A stretch of 64,000 nt of DNA from NCBI GenBank assembly GCA_964540815.1, contig CAZIOH010000021.1:12579-76578 (forward strand), read 5' to 3'. The notes below the pieces were generated by a model. That model saw only the letters and a list, made by a program, of their open reading frames with translations, was not told where the DNA came from and made no database searches. Both the position numbers and the translations under genes were made by a program. Origin of the DNA: CAZIOH01 sp964540815. Its GTDB lineage: Bacteria; Myxococcota_A; Polyangia; Fen-1088. Below, in pieces: positions 42,334 to 53,115 of the stretch. Numbering within the stretch: the stretch's first letter is position 1; each line of letters starts with the position of its first letter.

Positions 42334-44937
42334 ATGTTTCATTCGTCGAGTGCTCGTGTCACCGGGGTTCGAGGGCAGGGCTGGGGAGCCGGGCTGGGGA
42401 GGGGGGTTGGGGTCGTCGCTTGTTTGACGACGGTCGCGCTCGGGGGGTGCACCAGCAGCAGCGCTCCGGCCAGTGGGTCGTCGGGGTCGGGGGGCATCTC
42501 GAGCGGCAGCGGCGGCGGTCGGGCGAGCGGTGGCAGCTCGGTGCCCGCGAGCGGGAGCGGAGGCGACATCGGATCGGCGAGCGGTGGAGCCCCCGGCACG
42601 ACCAGCAGTGGCGGCGCCAGCTCGCCGTCGACGGGCGGCACCGGCACAGGCGGGGCCAGTGGCCCCGGCCCGGACACCGGTGGCATCACCGGAGCGGGGA
42701 CGGCCGGCAACTCCGGCGGCGCGGGCAAATCCGGCGGCGCGGGCAAACCCGGAGCCGGGGGGGCTGGGGTCACCGGGGGGACGTCGGGCGCCACCGGCGG
42801 CGCCACGGCGGTGGGGCCGCCCGAGGCCAACCGCGTCCGGAGCATCATCCCCTTCGACAGCGGCTGGTTGTTCAACCTGGGGGACGCCACCGGGGCCGAC
42901 CAGCCGGCCTTCGCGGACGGGGCCTGGCGTCCGCTCGACGTCCCGCACGACTGGAGCATCGAGGGGCCCTTCTCGATGTCGGCCGCCACCACCGGCCGCG
43001 GCGGCTACCTGCCTTCGGGGATCGGGTGGTACCGCAAGCACTTCACCCTGCCGCAGAGCCTGTCGGGGCGACAGATCTTCCTCGAGTTCGATGGGGTCAT
43101 GGCGAGCAGCGACGTGTACGTCAACGGGACCCACCTCGGCAACCGGCCCTATGGCTACGTGGGATTCCGCTATGACATCACCGCCAGCGCCAAGCTCGGC
43201 GCCGCCGAGAACGTCGTCTCGGTGAAGTGCGACAACTCGGTCCAGCCCGCCTCCCGGTACTATGCGGGCGCCGGCATCTACCGCCACGTCCGGGTGATCG
43301 CCACCGATCCGGTGCACGTCGATCAGTGGGCGACCTTCGTCACCACCCCGGCGCCCACCGCGGCCTCGGCCACCGTCCACGTGACCACCACCGTGGTCAA
43401 CTCCGGCACCGCCGCCGCCAGCGCTGCCCTTCTGGCCACCGTCACCGATCCGACCGGGAAGGCAATGGCGCCGGTGGCGGTGCCCGCGGCCAGCGTCCCG
43501 GTCGGCAAGGCCGGCACCGCCTTCACCTTCGATCTCCCGGTTGCCAGTCCCAGGCTCTGGGATGTCGCCACCCCCAACCTCTACACCCTCACCATCGCCG
43601 TCCAGGTCGCCGGGACCACGGTGGATGACGACCTGACGACCTTCGGGATCCGCAGCCTGGTCTTCGACGCGGCCAGCGGCATGAGCCTCAACGGCAAGAG
43701 CCTGAAGATGAAGGGCGTGGCCATCCACCAGGAGATGAGCGGGCTCGGCGTGGCGGTTCCGGCCCGGGCCTGGCAGCGGCGGATGGCCCAGTTCAAGGCC
43801 ATCGGCGTCAACGCCATTCGCACCAGCCACAACCCCTTCGCGCCCGAGTTCTATGACCTGGCGGACCGCATGGGCATCCTGGTGATGGACGAGTTCTTCG
43901 ACGTGTGGACCCAGCACAAGTACACCGACGCCGGTGACTACGCCGCGTACTTCAGCAAGCCGGCCCCCGCGGTCACGGGCTCGCCGGCGGTGCCCGCCGC
44001 CATCGCCGCGGGCGGCGCGACCTGGTGGCAGACCGACATCACCGACGTGGTGATGCGCGATCGCAACCACCCGAGCATCGTCCTTTACAGCACCGGCAAC
44101 GAGATCCGCGATCCCATCGGGACCCGCACGCCCCTGCTCACCAGGATGGTCGATCTCTGCCACACGCTCGATCCTTCACGGGGCGTGACCCAGGCCCTCT
44201 TCGACCCGGGCACCAACGGCGACGTCACGGGCGCCACCCGGACCATCCTCGATGTCTGGGGAAACAACTACAACATCCCCAACTGCCTGAGCGCGATGTC
44301 TGCGGCGCCGGCCCGGGCCGGGGTGCTGACCGAGATGGGACACGAGACCAGTGCCTGGGCCACCGTGACCAGCACGCCCGCGCTGGCCGGGGAATTCGTG
44401 TGGTCCGGGATGGACTACCTCGGCGAGGCGCCGAACGCGTGGCCGGTGGTCGGGTCGGGGTCGAATCCCCTGCTGGGCTTGCTCGATCGCATGGGGAATC
44501 CCAATCCAGACGGCACCACCTGGCAGAAGGTCTGGGGCGCCACCCCGACGGCGCCGCCCGCGACCGGCACGGCGGCGACCCAGATCGCGCTGGCGGCCGA
44601 TCACGCGACGCTGGTGACCGATGCGAACGACGTCGTGTTCGTCAAGGCCACCATCGCGGACGCCGCGGGAAAGGTGGTGACCAGCTCGGCGGCGCCGGTC
44701 ACGTTCACCATCACGGGACCCGGAACCATCGTCGCGGTCGACAGCGCCACCCAGCTCGGTGAGTCCTTTCGCGGCACCGCGCGCAACGCCTTCAGCGGGG
44801 TCTGCTACGCCATCGTGCAGGCCACCGGTGCCGGGACCATCACGATCGCCGCCGCGTCACCGGGCCTCACGGCCGGCTCGGCCACCGTCCAGGCCAGCAC
44901 CGGTTCCTTCGTTCCATGCGCCGGAACCTGCGACTAG
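42334..44937 (+). CDS. Secreted lipoprotein glycoside hydrolase family 2 (beta-galactosidase-like)
   Basis: The 867-residue protein has a signal peptide with lipobox ALGGC (near residue 47), then an about 110-residue Gly/Ser/Thr spacer. GH2 domains follow: a sugar-binding jelly roll (about 168-330; DVPHDWSIEGPF, GWYRKHFTLP, DVYVNGTHLGNRPYGY), an Ig-like domain (about 335-440) and a TIM barrel (about 450-720; NAIRTSHNPFAPEF, DRNHPSIVLYSTGNEI with acid/base Glu 590, and VLTEMGH with probable nucleophile Glu 667). A C-terminal Ig-like domain ends the protein. It would cleave beta-linked sugars at the cell surface. GAAAGG precedes the ATG. Confidence 0.92.
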   Translation: MFHSSSARVTGVRGQGWGAGLGRGVGVVACLTTVALGGCTSSSAPASGSSGSGGISSGSGGGRASGGSSVPASGSGGDIGSASGGAPGTTSSGGASSPSTGGTGTGGASGPGPDTGGITGAGTAGNSGGAGKSGGAGKPGAGGAGVTGGTSGATGGATAVGPPEANRVRSIIPFDSGWLFNLGDATGADQPAFADGAWRPLDVPHDWSIEGPFSMSAATTGRGGYLPSGIGWYRKHFTLPQSLSGRQIFLEFDGVMASSDVYVNGTHLGNRPYGYVGFRYDITASAKLGAAENVVSVKCDNSVQPASRYYAGAGIYRHVRVIATDPVHVDQWATFVTTPAPTAASATVHVTTTVVNSGTAAASAALLATVTDPTGKAMAPVAVPAASVPVGKAGTAFTFDLPVASPRLWDVATPNLYTLTIAVQVAGTTVDDDLTTFGIRSLVFDAASGMSLNGKSLKMKGVAIHQEMSGLGVAVPARAWQRRMAQFKAIGVNAIRTSHNPFAPEFYDLADRMGILVMDEFFDVWTQHKYTDAGDYAAYFSKPAPAVTGSPAVPAAIAAGGATWWQTDITDVVMRDRNHPSIVLYSTGNEIRDPIGTRTPLLTRMVDLCHTLDPSRGVTQALFDPGTNGDVTGATRTILDVWGNNYNIPNCLSAMSAAPARAGVLTEMGHETSAWATVTSTPALAGEFVWSGMDYLGEAPNAWPVVGSGSNPLLGLLDRMGNPNPDGTTWQKVWGATPTAPPATGTAATQIALAADHATLVTDANDVVFVKATIADAAGKVVTSSAAPVTFTITGPGTIVAVDSATQLGESFRGTARNAFSGVCYAIVQATGAGTITIAAASPGLTAGSATVQASTGSFVPCAGTCD

Positions 44938-45064
44938 GCTTCCAGGGACCGGTCATGGTCGGCCGATCTGACCAGGCGAGCTGGCTCAGGGCATAGGTGG
45001 ATCTTGGGACCGGAGTGCCGGGTGTGCCATTGCGTAACCCATTGGATTTACTTGGGTCTGCGTG

Positions 45065-45080
45065 TGGCACACCCTCTGCA
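45065..45080 (+). promoter_or_regulatory. Sigma-54-type promoter for the small exported peptide
   Basis: TGGCACACCCTCTGCA has GG at 45066-45067 and GC at 45078-45079, exactly ten bases apart, as required for -24/-12 elements. It matches TGGCACGNNNNTTGCW at all but two fixed positions. The predicted transcript start is near 45091, giving a 37-base leader with GGAGG at 45117-45121 before the ATG at 45128. Confidence 0.72.
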
Positions 45081-45127
45081 AAAGGGGAGAACGTCGCACC
45101 AACAACCACTCCCGCTGGAGGCTCCCC

Positions 45128-45483
45128 ATGACCATCTCCTCTGTTTGCAAGAAGCTCGGCATCGTCGCCATCGCCGCCCTCGTGACCTTTGCCGCGGGCA
45201 ACGTCGAAGCTGCCTACGGGGAGAATGGAATGGCGGCCCGCAACGGCTTCGCATCCGGCCCGGCCTGTTTCAGCGCGGCCGNNNNNNNNNNNNNNNNNNN
45301 NNNNNNNNNNNNNNNNNNNNNNNNNNNNNNNNNNNNNNNNNNNNNNNNNNNNNNNNNNNNNNNNNNNNNNNNNNNNNNNNNGGAATGGCGGCCCGCAACG
45401 GCTTCGCATCCGGCCCGGCCTGTTTCAGCGCGGCCGGCATCGATCCCAGCAAGTCCCTCTCCGCTTCGCTCGCCACCAAGTAA
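45128..45483 (+). CDS. Small exported peptide, split by a scaffold gap
   Basis: Coordinates include 100 N. The 55 bases left of the gap (45227-45281) and right of it (45382-45436) are identical, so the contig ends overlap. Merging them gives one intact 66-residue frame. It has a signal peptide (about 1-29, IVAIAALVTFAAGNVEA|AY) and a mature part of about 37 residues (AYGENGMAARNGF, ASGPACFSAAGIDPSK, ending SLSASLATK) with one Cys. GGAGG lies 6 bases before the ATG, and a sigma-54-type promoter lies upstream. No family is recognised. It could be a secreted signal, a small lipid-free envelope peptide or a bacteriocin-like product. Confidence 0.75.
45227..45436 (+). repeat. Identical 55-bp flanks around the second gap
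   Basis: Positions 45227-45281 and 45382-45436 are the same 55 bases. This is best explained as an unresolved contig overlap of assembler k-mer length, not as a biological duplication. Confidence 0.85.
45282..45381. other. Assembly gap (100 N), probably not a real gap
   Basis: A placeholder of exactly 100 N lies between identical 55-bp ends. Removing the N and one flank restores a clean open frame. Confidence 0.97.
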
Positions 45484-45527
45484 GTCTTCGGCTCGGCGGG
45501 TCGTCCCCTTCGAGCTTCCTGCGACGA

Positions 45528-46454
45528 TCAGGTGCGCGGTCGTCCGCTTGGCTCGGAGGCAGTCGCTCCGGCTCCGATGGTGGCGGTCTCCCCGAGCAGC
45601 CGAGAAGGCTGCAACGCCGGCAGCGACAGGGCGAGATCGCGGGTGCCCTCCTCGATGATGCGGATGGCCTCGTCGGGATCGTCGGTGGCGGAGAGCAACC
45701 CGGTGTCCTCCGGGCTGATCGTGCCGCGTGCGACCATGGTGCCGCCGATGAAGTCGAGCAGCGGGCGCCAGTACTCGGTTCCCATCAGGACCACCCGAAA
45801 GCGCTGGATCTTGCGGGTCTGGATCAGGGTCAACGCCTCGAACAGCTCGTCGAGGGTCCCGAACCCACCCGGCATCACCACGAAGGCGTAGGAATACTTC
45901 ACGAGCATGACCTTGCGCACGAAGAAGTAGCGCAGCTCGACGAACCGATCGAGGTAGGGGTTGGGCCTCTGCTCCACCGGGAGCTGGATGTTGCAGCCGA
46001 CCGACGTGCCGCCGGCCTCCCGGGCGCCGCGGTTGGCCGCCTCCATCAGGCCAGGGCCGCCTCCGGTCATGACCGTGAGGCCGAGCCCAGCGAGGCGCCC
46101 ACCCATCTCGCGGGCCAGCGCATACGCCCGGTCCGAGGGGGTTGCGCGGGCCGAGCCGAACACGGTCACGCACGGGCCGACGAAGTGCAGCGCGCGAAAC
46201 CCGCGGATGAAGTCGCGCAGGATGCGGACGAGACGGAACAGCTCCTCGAGCCGGCGGCGAGGGCCTTGCAGCAGCTTGAAGTCCTCGAGAGTGCGGCCTG
46301 CGGTTCCCCAGAGCTCCCACAGCCGTGACCCTGGCGGCGGCGTCGGGCCGCCGGCCGGGCTCGGCGGCGCAGTGGCCAGCGCGGACGTCGACGTCGACGC
46401 GGTCACGGACGCGGGTGCCGAGCCGGTCCCGTCGCGGTTCGATGGGTCGCTCAT
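45528..46454 (-). CDS. LOG-family protein (TIGR00730-type)
   Basis: The 308-residue protein has a low-complexity N-terminus (about 1-55). A Rossmann-like domain with the LOG signatures follows: VTVFGSARA, GGGPGLMEAANRGA and MPGGFGTLDELFEALTL. LOG proteins of plants and some bacteria are phosphoribohydrolases that release cytokinin bases from nucleotides; many bacterial ones are labelled lysine decarboxylases by mistake. The start is taken at the ATG of MSDPSN. A longer N-terminal frame is open but repetitive. Confidence 0.88.
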   Translation of the reverse strand: MSDPSNRDGTGSAPASVTASTSTSALATAPPSPAGGPTPPPGSRLWELWGTAGRTLEDFKLLQGPRRRLEELFRLVRILRDFIRGFRALHFVGPCVTVFGSARATPSDRAYALAREMGGRLAGLGLTVMTGGGPGLMEAANRGAREAGGTSVGCNIQLPVEQRPNPYLDRFVELRYFFVRKVMLVKYSYAFVVMPGGFGTLDELFEALTLIQTRKIQRFRVVLMGTEYWRPLLDFIGGTMVARGTISPEDTGLLSATDDPDEAIRIIEEGTRDLALSLPALQPSRLLGETATIGAGATASEPSGRPRT

Positions 46455-46646
46455 GTGGGAGGGGCGGAGAACGGGAGACGGGGGACCAAGAGGCCATGCT
46501 ACTCGACCCGCGCCTCGCCCGGTGTCGGCCCGGCGATCTTCGCGGTGGACGCCTATCCCCCCGCGATCGATGCCCCGATCGATGCCCAATCGAGGCGCCG
46601 ATCGTCGGCTGACGACTGACGGCCGACCGAAGAATCCCCATAGTGT

Positions 46647-47990
46647 GTGGGCGTGAGGAGAAGATCTCTGTTTCGGTTGATGGGTTGGCTGGCCGCGGTG
46701 TCGCTGGTCCCAGCGGGCTTCGTGGCGCGGCGGGCCCGCGCGGAATCGCCGGCCGAGCCGTCGCCCCCGCCATCGCCGCCATCGCCCGGGCGGGCGCCTT
46801 CCCCATCCGGAAACGGGGGCCCGACCGGATCGTCGCCCGGGGCCTCGAGGGGCAAGCGCGTCGAGCTCGGGCTCGTGCCCCTCGTCGGGGGCGACACCGA
46901 CAACGGCCTCGGCGTGGGTCTGCTCAGCACCATCGCCGGGGTCGCACCCGACGTCAAACCGTATCGCTGGGCGGTGGAAACCGCCGGGTTCATCAGCTTC
47001 AAGCGCACCGATGGCCACTTCATCAACCCCTACCAGGACTACTCCGTGCAGTGGACCGCGCCCCAGCTGTGGAATCGGCGCCTGCGGCTCGAGGTGCGCC
47101 CCTCCTACACCAAGGAGACCACCCAGCGCTTCTACGGTCTCGGCAACGCGTCACCCGCGCCGGCCGGCGACGACATCGCGGCCCGGGACTTTTACGGTCG
47201 CACCCATCCGACCCTGTGGGTGCGCCTGCGCTATCGCATCTGGGACCACCTGAACGCGGGCCTCGGCACCTCGTACACCCAGAACTGGCTCGAGGTCAGC
47301 CCCGGGAGCACCCTCGGGCAGCAGATGCAGGCCGGGACGCCGGAGGAGCGCGCCCTCCTCGGTGGCGCCAACCGCCACGGCGTGCTGCTGTTCGAGGGGC
47401 TCGCGCTGTGGGATAGCCGCGACAGCGAGACCGTCTCCGAGCGCGGCCAGGCCCACCAGATCCGCGTGCGCTGGAGCCCGAGCCTCGCGGGCCAGGCGCT
47501 CCCGTACGCGTACGAGCAGGTCAACCTCAGCTCGCGCGTGTACTGGTCGGTCATCCCCGATCGCCTGGTGCTGGGCGCGCGCGCGGTGGCCGACCTGCAG
47601 TTCGGCCGACCACCGTTTTACGAGCTGGCGCGCTACGACGACACCTTCGCGCTCGGCGGACAGAACGGCGTGCGTGGCGTCCCCGGGCAGCGCTATTACG
47701 GCAAGATCAAGGTGTTCGGCAACTTCGAGGTGCGCTCGCAGCTGGTGAAGTTTCGGTTCCTCGGCAAGGACATGACCCTCGGGGCGGCGGTCTTCTTCGA
47801 CGCCGGGCGCGCCTGGGCGGACTGGTCGCGGCAGCCGGCCCTCGACGGCACGGGCTGGGGCCTCAAGTACGGCACGGGCGGCGGGCTGCGCCTGCAGCAG
47901 GGCAAGACCTTCGTGGTGCGCGCCGATCTCGCCTGGTCCCCGGACGCCCGCCCCATCGGCGCCTACGTCGGCGCCGGCCAGACGTTCTGA
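46647..47990 (+). CDS. Omp85/BamA-like surface antigen barrel protein
   Basis: The 447-residue protein has a signal peptide (about 1-32, ARA|ES) and a Pro/Ser linker. An Omp85-type barrel follows: VPLVGGDTDNGLGVG, LRYRIWDHLNAGLG, FALGGQNGVRGVPGQRYYGK (the conserved VRG loop), AAVFFDAGRAW and RADLAWSPDARPIGAYVGAGQTF, ending in Phe. No POTRA domains precede it, unlike BamA, so it is a short patatin-like-associated or D15-type barrel. The start is GTG, with a second GTG 6 bases on. It is divergent from the LOG gene. Confidence 0.85.
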   Translation: MGVRRRSLFRLMGWLAAVSLVPAGFVARRARAESPAEPSPPPSPPSPGRAPSPSGNGGPTGSSPGASRGKRVELGLVPLVGGDTDNGLGVGLLSTIAGVAPDVKPYRWAVETAGFISFKRTDGHFINPYQDYSVQWTAPQLWNRRLRLEVRPSYTKETTQRFYGLGNASPAPAGDDIAARDFYGRTHPTLWVRLRYRIWDHLNAGLGTSYTQNWLEVSPGSTLGQQMQAGTPEERALLGGANRHGVLLFEGLALWDSRDSETVSERGQAHQIRVRWSPSLAGQALPYAYEQVNLSSRVYWSVIPDRLVLGARAVADLQFGRPPFYELARYDDTFALGGQNGVRGVPGQRYYGKIKVFGNFEVRSQLVKFRFLGKDMTLGAAVFFDAGRAWADWSRQPALDGTGWGLKYGTGGGLRLQQGKTFVVRADLAWSPDARPIGAYVGAGQTF

Positions 47991-48058
47991 GCTCGGGTCC
48001 GGCGGGGCTCGGGACACCGCCGAATTGACGCACGGGCCGAGGGTGGCATGGTTGGGCC

Positions 48059-49000
48059 ATGGCGACGACGGCAGTCGATGCGGATGAACGGGGCGCGGTC
48101 GAGACGGTGCTCGAGGCCCGGGTGCGCGATCTCGGCGACGGGTTCTCCGTGCGGCGGCTCTTGCCGGGGGCGAAGCCGCGCGCGGTTGGGCCGTTCGTGT
48201 TCTTCGATCACTTCGGCCCGACCCGGTTCGCCCCGGGGACGGGCCTCGACGTGCGTCCGCATCCCCACATCAACCTCGCGACGGTGACGTACCTCTTCGA
48301 GGGCGCGATCCTGCATCGCGACAGCCTCGGCACGAGCCAGTTGATTCATCCGGGCGACATCAACTGGATGACGGCAGGCCGGGGCATCGTCCATTCGGAG
48401 CGCACGGGACCCGCCGAGCGGGCGGCCGGCGCGTCGCTGCACGGGCTGCAGCTCTGGGTCGCCCTGCCACGGGCCCACGAGGAGACCGAGCCTGCCTTCC
48501 ACCATCACCCGGCCGCGACCTTGCCGGAGCTGGTCGACGGCGGCGTTCGCGCCCGCGTGCTGGTCGGCCGCGCGTTCGGCCTGCGCTCGCCCGTCGAGAC
48601 CTTCTCCGAGCTCACGTACGTGGACGTGCACCTGGCCCCGGGGGCAAGGTTCCTCCTGCCGGCCGCGCACCTCGAGCGCAGCGCCTACGTGGTGGAGGGC
48701 CGGGTCTCCGACGGCGTGCGCGGGCACGCGCGCGGACAATCGTTCGGTCCCACGCACCTCTTGATCTTCCGGACCGGGGGCGACGCGGAGATCGTCGCCG
48801 AGGAGCCGACCCGCCTGGTCGTGCTCGCCGGCGAGCCCTTGGAGGAGCCGAGGCACATCTGGTGGAACTTCGTATCCAGCTCCGAGGCGCGCATCGAGGC
48901 CGCGAAGCTCGACTGGCGCGCGCGGCGGGGGGATCCCCAGGGGCCCTTCCCCCTGGTCCCGGGGGACGCCGAGGACTTCATCCCGTTGCCAGCCGGGTGA
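48059..49000 (+). CDS. Pirin-family protein
   Basis: The 313-residue bicupin has VRRLLPGAKPRAVGPFVFFDHFGP near the N-terminus. The metal site is HPHINLATVTYLFEG with a later His and Glu (GRGIVHSE). The middle is LHGLQLWVALP and the end WWNFVSSS. Bacterial pirins include quercetin 2,3-dioxygenases and stress-related proteins; the metal-binding residues are all present. It stands alone, 68 bases after the barrel gene. Confidence 0.93.
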   Translation: MATTAVDADERGAVETVLEARVRDLGDGFSVRRLLPGAKPRAVGPFVFFDHFGPTRFAPGTGLDVRPHPHINLATVTYLFEGAILHRDSLGTSQLIHPGDINWMTAGRGIVHSERTGPAERAAGASLHGLQLWVALPRAHEETEPAFHHHPAATLPELVDGGVRARVLVGRAFGLRSPVETFSELTYVDVHLAPGARFLLPAAHLERSAYVVEGRVSDGVRGHARGQSFGPTHLLIFRTGGDAEIVAEEPTRLVVLAGEPLEEPRHIWWNFVSSSEARIEAAKLDWRARRGDPQGPFPLVPGDAEDFIPLPAG

Positions 49001-49089
49001 CGCCAACCGCTGGGCTGGTCCGAGCGGCTCGCGTGGGGCGCGGGCGAATGGCGATTGTGGATTGGCGTTTCGCTCCGTAAGTTTGCCCG

Positions 49090-50118
49090 ATGGGCTACTT
49101 CGACTCCCGGCATCCGACCCTGCTCTCCGATCCCGTCGACCACCGCGATCACGTGCGGGGCCCGAGCTCCGCGGAGGTGACGCTGGTCGAGTACGGCGAC
49201 TTCGCCTGCCCGAGCTGCCGCGAGGCGTATGGCGTGCTGAAGGGCCTGCTCCCGCGCCTTCCGGGGGTGCGGCTCGTGTTCCGGGCCAACCCACGCGGCC
49301 ACCTGTTCCCGCTGGCCCCGCTCGCCGCCGAGGCCGCGGAGGCCGCCGGTGCTCAGGGCAAGTTCTGGGAGATGCACGATCTGCTCTTCGAGAACCAGGA
49401 CCGCCTGTCCGAGGAGACCATCCTGGCGCTCGGCCGCGGGCTCGGCCTCGACGCCGCCCGCTTCGAGGACGAGCTCCGGCGGCACGTGCATCGCGACGCC
49501 GTGCACGCCCAGGAGGTGTCCGGGTGGCACAGCCACGTGCTCAGCACCCCCACGTTCTTCATCGACGGGGTGCGCTTCGACGACGCGCTGGCGGCGCTGC
49601 CGACCGCGCTCGGGCGCGAGGTCCGAAAGGCGGAGCAGGCCCACCTCGTGTTCCGCGAGGCGCGGGTCGAGACCACCGACGAGCCACGTCGGGTCTCGAT
49701 CACCGCCGGTCCGCACCACTTCTTCAGCGATCTGCCACCCTTCGAGGACGGCAGCGACGCCGGCCCGTCGCCCTACGATCTCCTGCAGTCCGCCCTCGGA
49801 GCCTGCACCGCCATGACCATCAAGTGGGCGGCCGAGAGGGAGCACCTTCCGGTCACCCGGGTCCAGGTCCGCCTCACCCAGGCCCGCACACCCACCGGCC
49901 ACAGCTTCCGGCGGTCGATCGTCGTCGAGGGCGATCTCGACGAGACGCAGCGCGCCCGGCTGCTGCGTGTCGCCGAGCGGTGTCCGGTCGGCCTCACGCT
50001 CACCGGTGGGATCAGCCTCGACACGCGCCTCGTGATCGATCGCAGCGTCGAGGAGGCCGGGGAGGAGAGCTTTCCCGCCAGCGACCCTCCGCCCTGGACC
50101 AGCGGCCGGGAGTCATGA
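49090..50118 (+). CDS. Fusion of DsbA-like thioredoxin and OsmC-like peroxidase domains
   Basis: The 342-residue protein has residues 25-195 as a DsbA/FrnE-like thioredoxin fold with active-site CPSC (C40, C43) and the cis-Pro loop STPTFFIDG. Residues about 200-330 form an OsmC/Ohr-like domain with the two expected cysteines, C239 (LGACTAM) and C298 (ERCPVG). No signal peptide is seen, so it is probably cytoplasmic. OsmC enzymes reduce organic hydroperoxides and need a thiol reductant; the fused thioredoxin domain could supply it. Domain calls are firm, the coupling is inference. Confidence 0.88.
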   Translation: MGYFDSRHPTLLSDPVDHRDHVRGPSSAEVTLVEYGDFACPSCREAYGVLKGLLPRLPGVRLVFRANPRGHLFPLAPLAAEAAEAAGAQGKFWEMHDLLFENQDRLSEETILALGRGLGLDAARFEDELRRHVHRDAVHAQEVSGWHSHVLSTPTFFIDGVRFDDALAALPTALGREVRKAEQAHLVFREARVETTDEPRRVSITAGPHHFFSDLPPFEDGSDAGPSPYDLLQSALGACTAMTIKWAAEREHLPVTRVQVRLTQARTPTGHSFRRSIVVEGDLDETQRARLLRVAERCPVGLTLTGGISLDTRLVIDRSVEEAGEESFPASDPPPWTSGRES

Positions 50119-50296
50119 GCGCCCCGCGGCCGGTGGTGGTACGGGCAAGAATATGGGCGAGGGCGAGGGCAAGCGACCTGGCCAGGGCGAGCGGCTGAGC
50201 TCGAGCGCGCGTGTGGGTGTGGGCTTGGACGTGGGCGACATCGGACGATCTCCTCGGCGATCGCCAGTCAAGTCGCCGACGGGGCGTGCTCCTCGC

Positions 50297-51669
50297 TCAG
50301 AATTCGAAGAGCACCCCGAGCGCCACATGAAGCGCGAAGGCATTCCCGGCGGTGCGCGCCTCGACCGGTGCGTTGTCCGAGAGCACCGACCAGTCGCGTG
50401 ACAGGGCGAGCGCGGCCAGGAGCTCGGCCCGCGAGCGCAGGCGGAGGCGAACCCCACCCTCGCCCTCGACGGTCGCGCTCGGCGTGACGAAGGTGCGGCC
50501 TTGCAGCGGGATCTGCGAGCTCACGTCGGTGAGCGCCATCCGGTTGCCGACCGCGAGGCCGATGTAGGGCCGCAAGCGCCCCTCGACCGGCCCGAAGGTG
50601 TGCCCGAGGCCGACCGAGGCCCCGAAGGTCCACATGCGCAGATCCTCGCCGTTCGGTTGCAGGCTCACGCCGAGCAGGGGCCAGTCCGCCCGGGCCCGGA
50701 TCCACCAGCCTTCGCCGATCGGGAAGTACCACAGGAAGTCGAGGTGCGCGGTGGGATGGTCGCGCGGCGGGGCGAAATCGATGGTGGTCGTGACGCCCAT
50801 GTTCCACGCCCGCGCGTCCGTCGGGCCGGTCGCGCGGGTCGCGCGGGCCTCCAAGGGGGCAACCACCGAGGGCGGGACGGCGGTGGCCCGGGCCTCGGCG
50901 CTGCGGGGCGCCTGCTCGTCGTGCTCGGTCGTCGCCGATGGCGACGCCGTTGCCGGCGCCGACGCCGGTGCCGATGATGTCGATACGGGCTTGGCGCCGG
51001 GTGCCAGGGCCGGGCCTGGTCCTGTCGTCGCCGCTGGCGCCGGCGGCGTCGCGTTCACGAGCTCCGGAGCGCGCGGGCTCGGACCCGGGGCTGGTCCTCC
51101 CCCGCCAGTGTCCGAGGCCGCGCGCGCGGCCCGGTCGGACTGCGCGAGGGTCCCGAGGTGGTTGGTGCCCGCGTTCAAGGTGCGCAGGTACTCGACCACG
51201 GTCAGGCAGGCCCGGCGGCGACTCGCCCGGTCGCTGGCCTCGACGTTCAGCGCGAAGGTGGCCGTCCTTCCGTGGGCGGTGGTCGCGCGGGACAGCACCG
51301 CCAGCTGCCGCTCGTCGGTCCGCACCGTCACCACCTCGGGCCAGCCCGCGGTGACCAGATCCGCCGCGCCCTTCAACCATTCCACTCCGGCCCGCTCGGG
51401 GGGCAGCACCTCGACCCCACCCAGGGCCGAATATTCGAGCTCGCGCCGCAGCTCATCCCCGAGCCGCGACCCGGTCGGCGCGACCAGCGCCAACCGGTGT
51501 GGGCCTGCCTGGGCTGCCTCGGCCATCCGGTCGCCCGACGCCGCGGCGGCGGCGCCCTCCGCCCCGGCCAGCGCGACCAAGACGACCACGACCGCTCCCG
51601 CTCCCGCTCGGGCGGTGATGGCCGCACGCACGCATCGCGACGCCCACGCTCGCGCGCCCGCGTTGAGGC

Positions 51670-51673
<4 letters not shown>
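50297..51673 (-). CDS. Exported outer-membrane-type protein of the ECF/FecR operon
   Basis: The 458-residue protein starts at a GTG that overlaps the fecR-like stop (GTGA). It has a signal peptide (about 1-45), an N-terminal domain (about 50-170, LALVAPTGSRLGDELRRELEY...) and an Ala/Pro linker (about 180-280). A C-terminal beta-rich barrel domain (about 290-458) ends LHVALGVLFEF with the outer-membrane-type terminal Phe. It is likely the effector or sensor of the sigma/FecR system. No specific family is recognised. Confidence 0.72.

Positions 51674-53111
<1,438 letters not shown>

Positions 53112-53115
<4 letters not shown>

Noticed and set aside
45227..45436. Direct 55-bp repeat as a mobile-element target duplication
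   Set aside because: It flanks a 100-N placeholder exactly, so an unmerged contig overlap is the simpler explanation.
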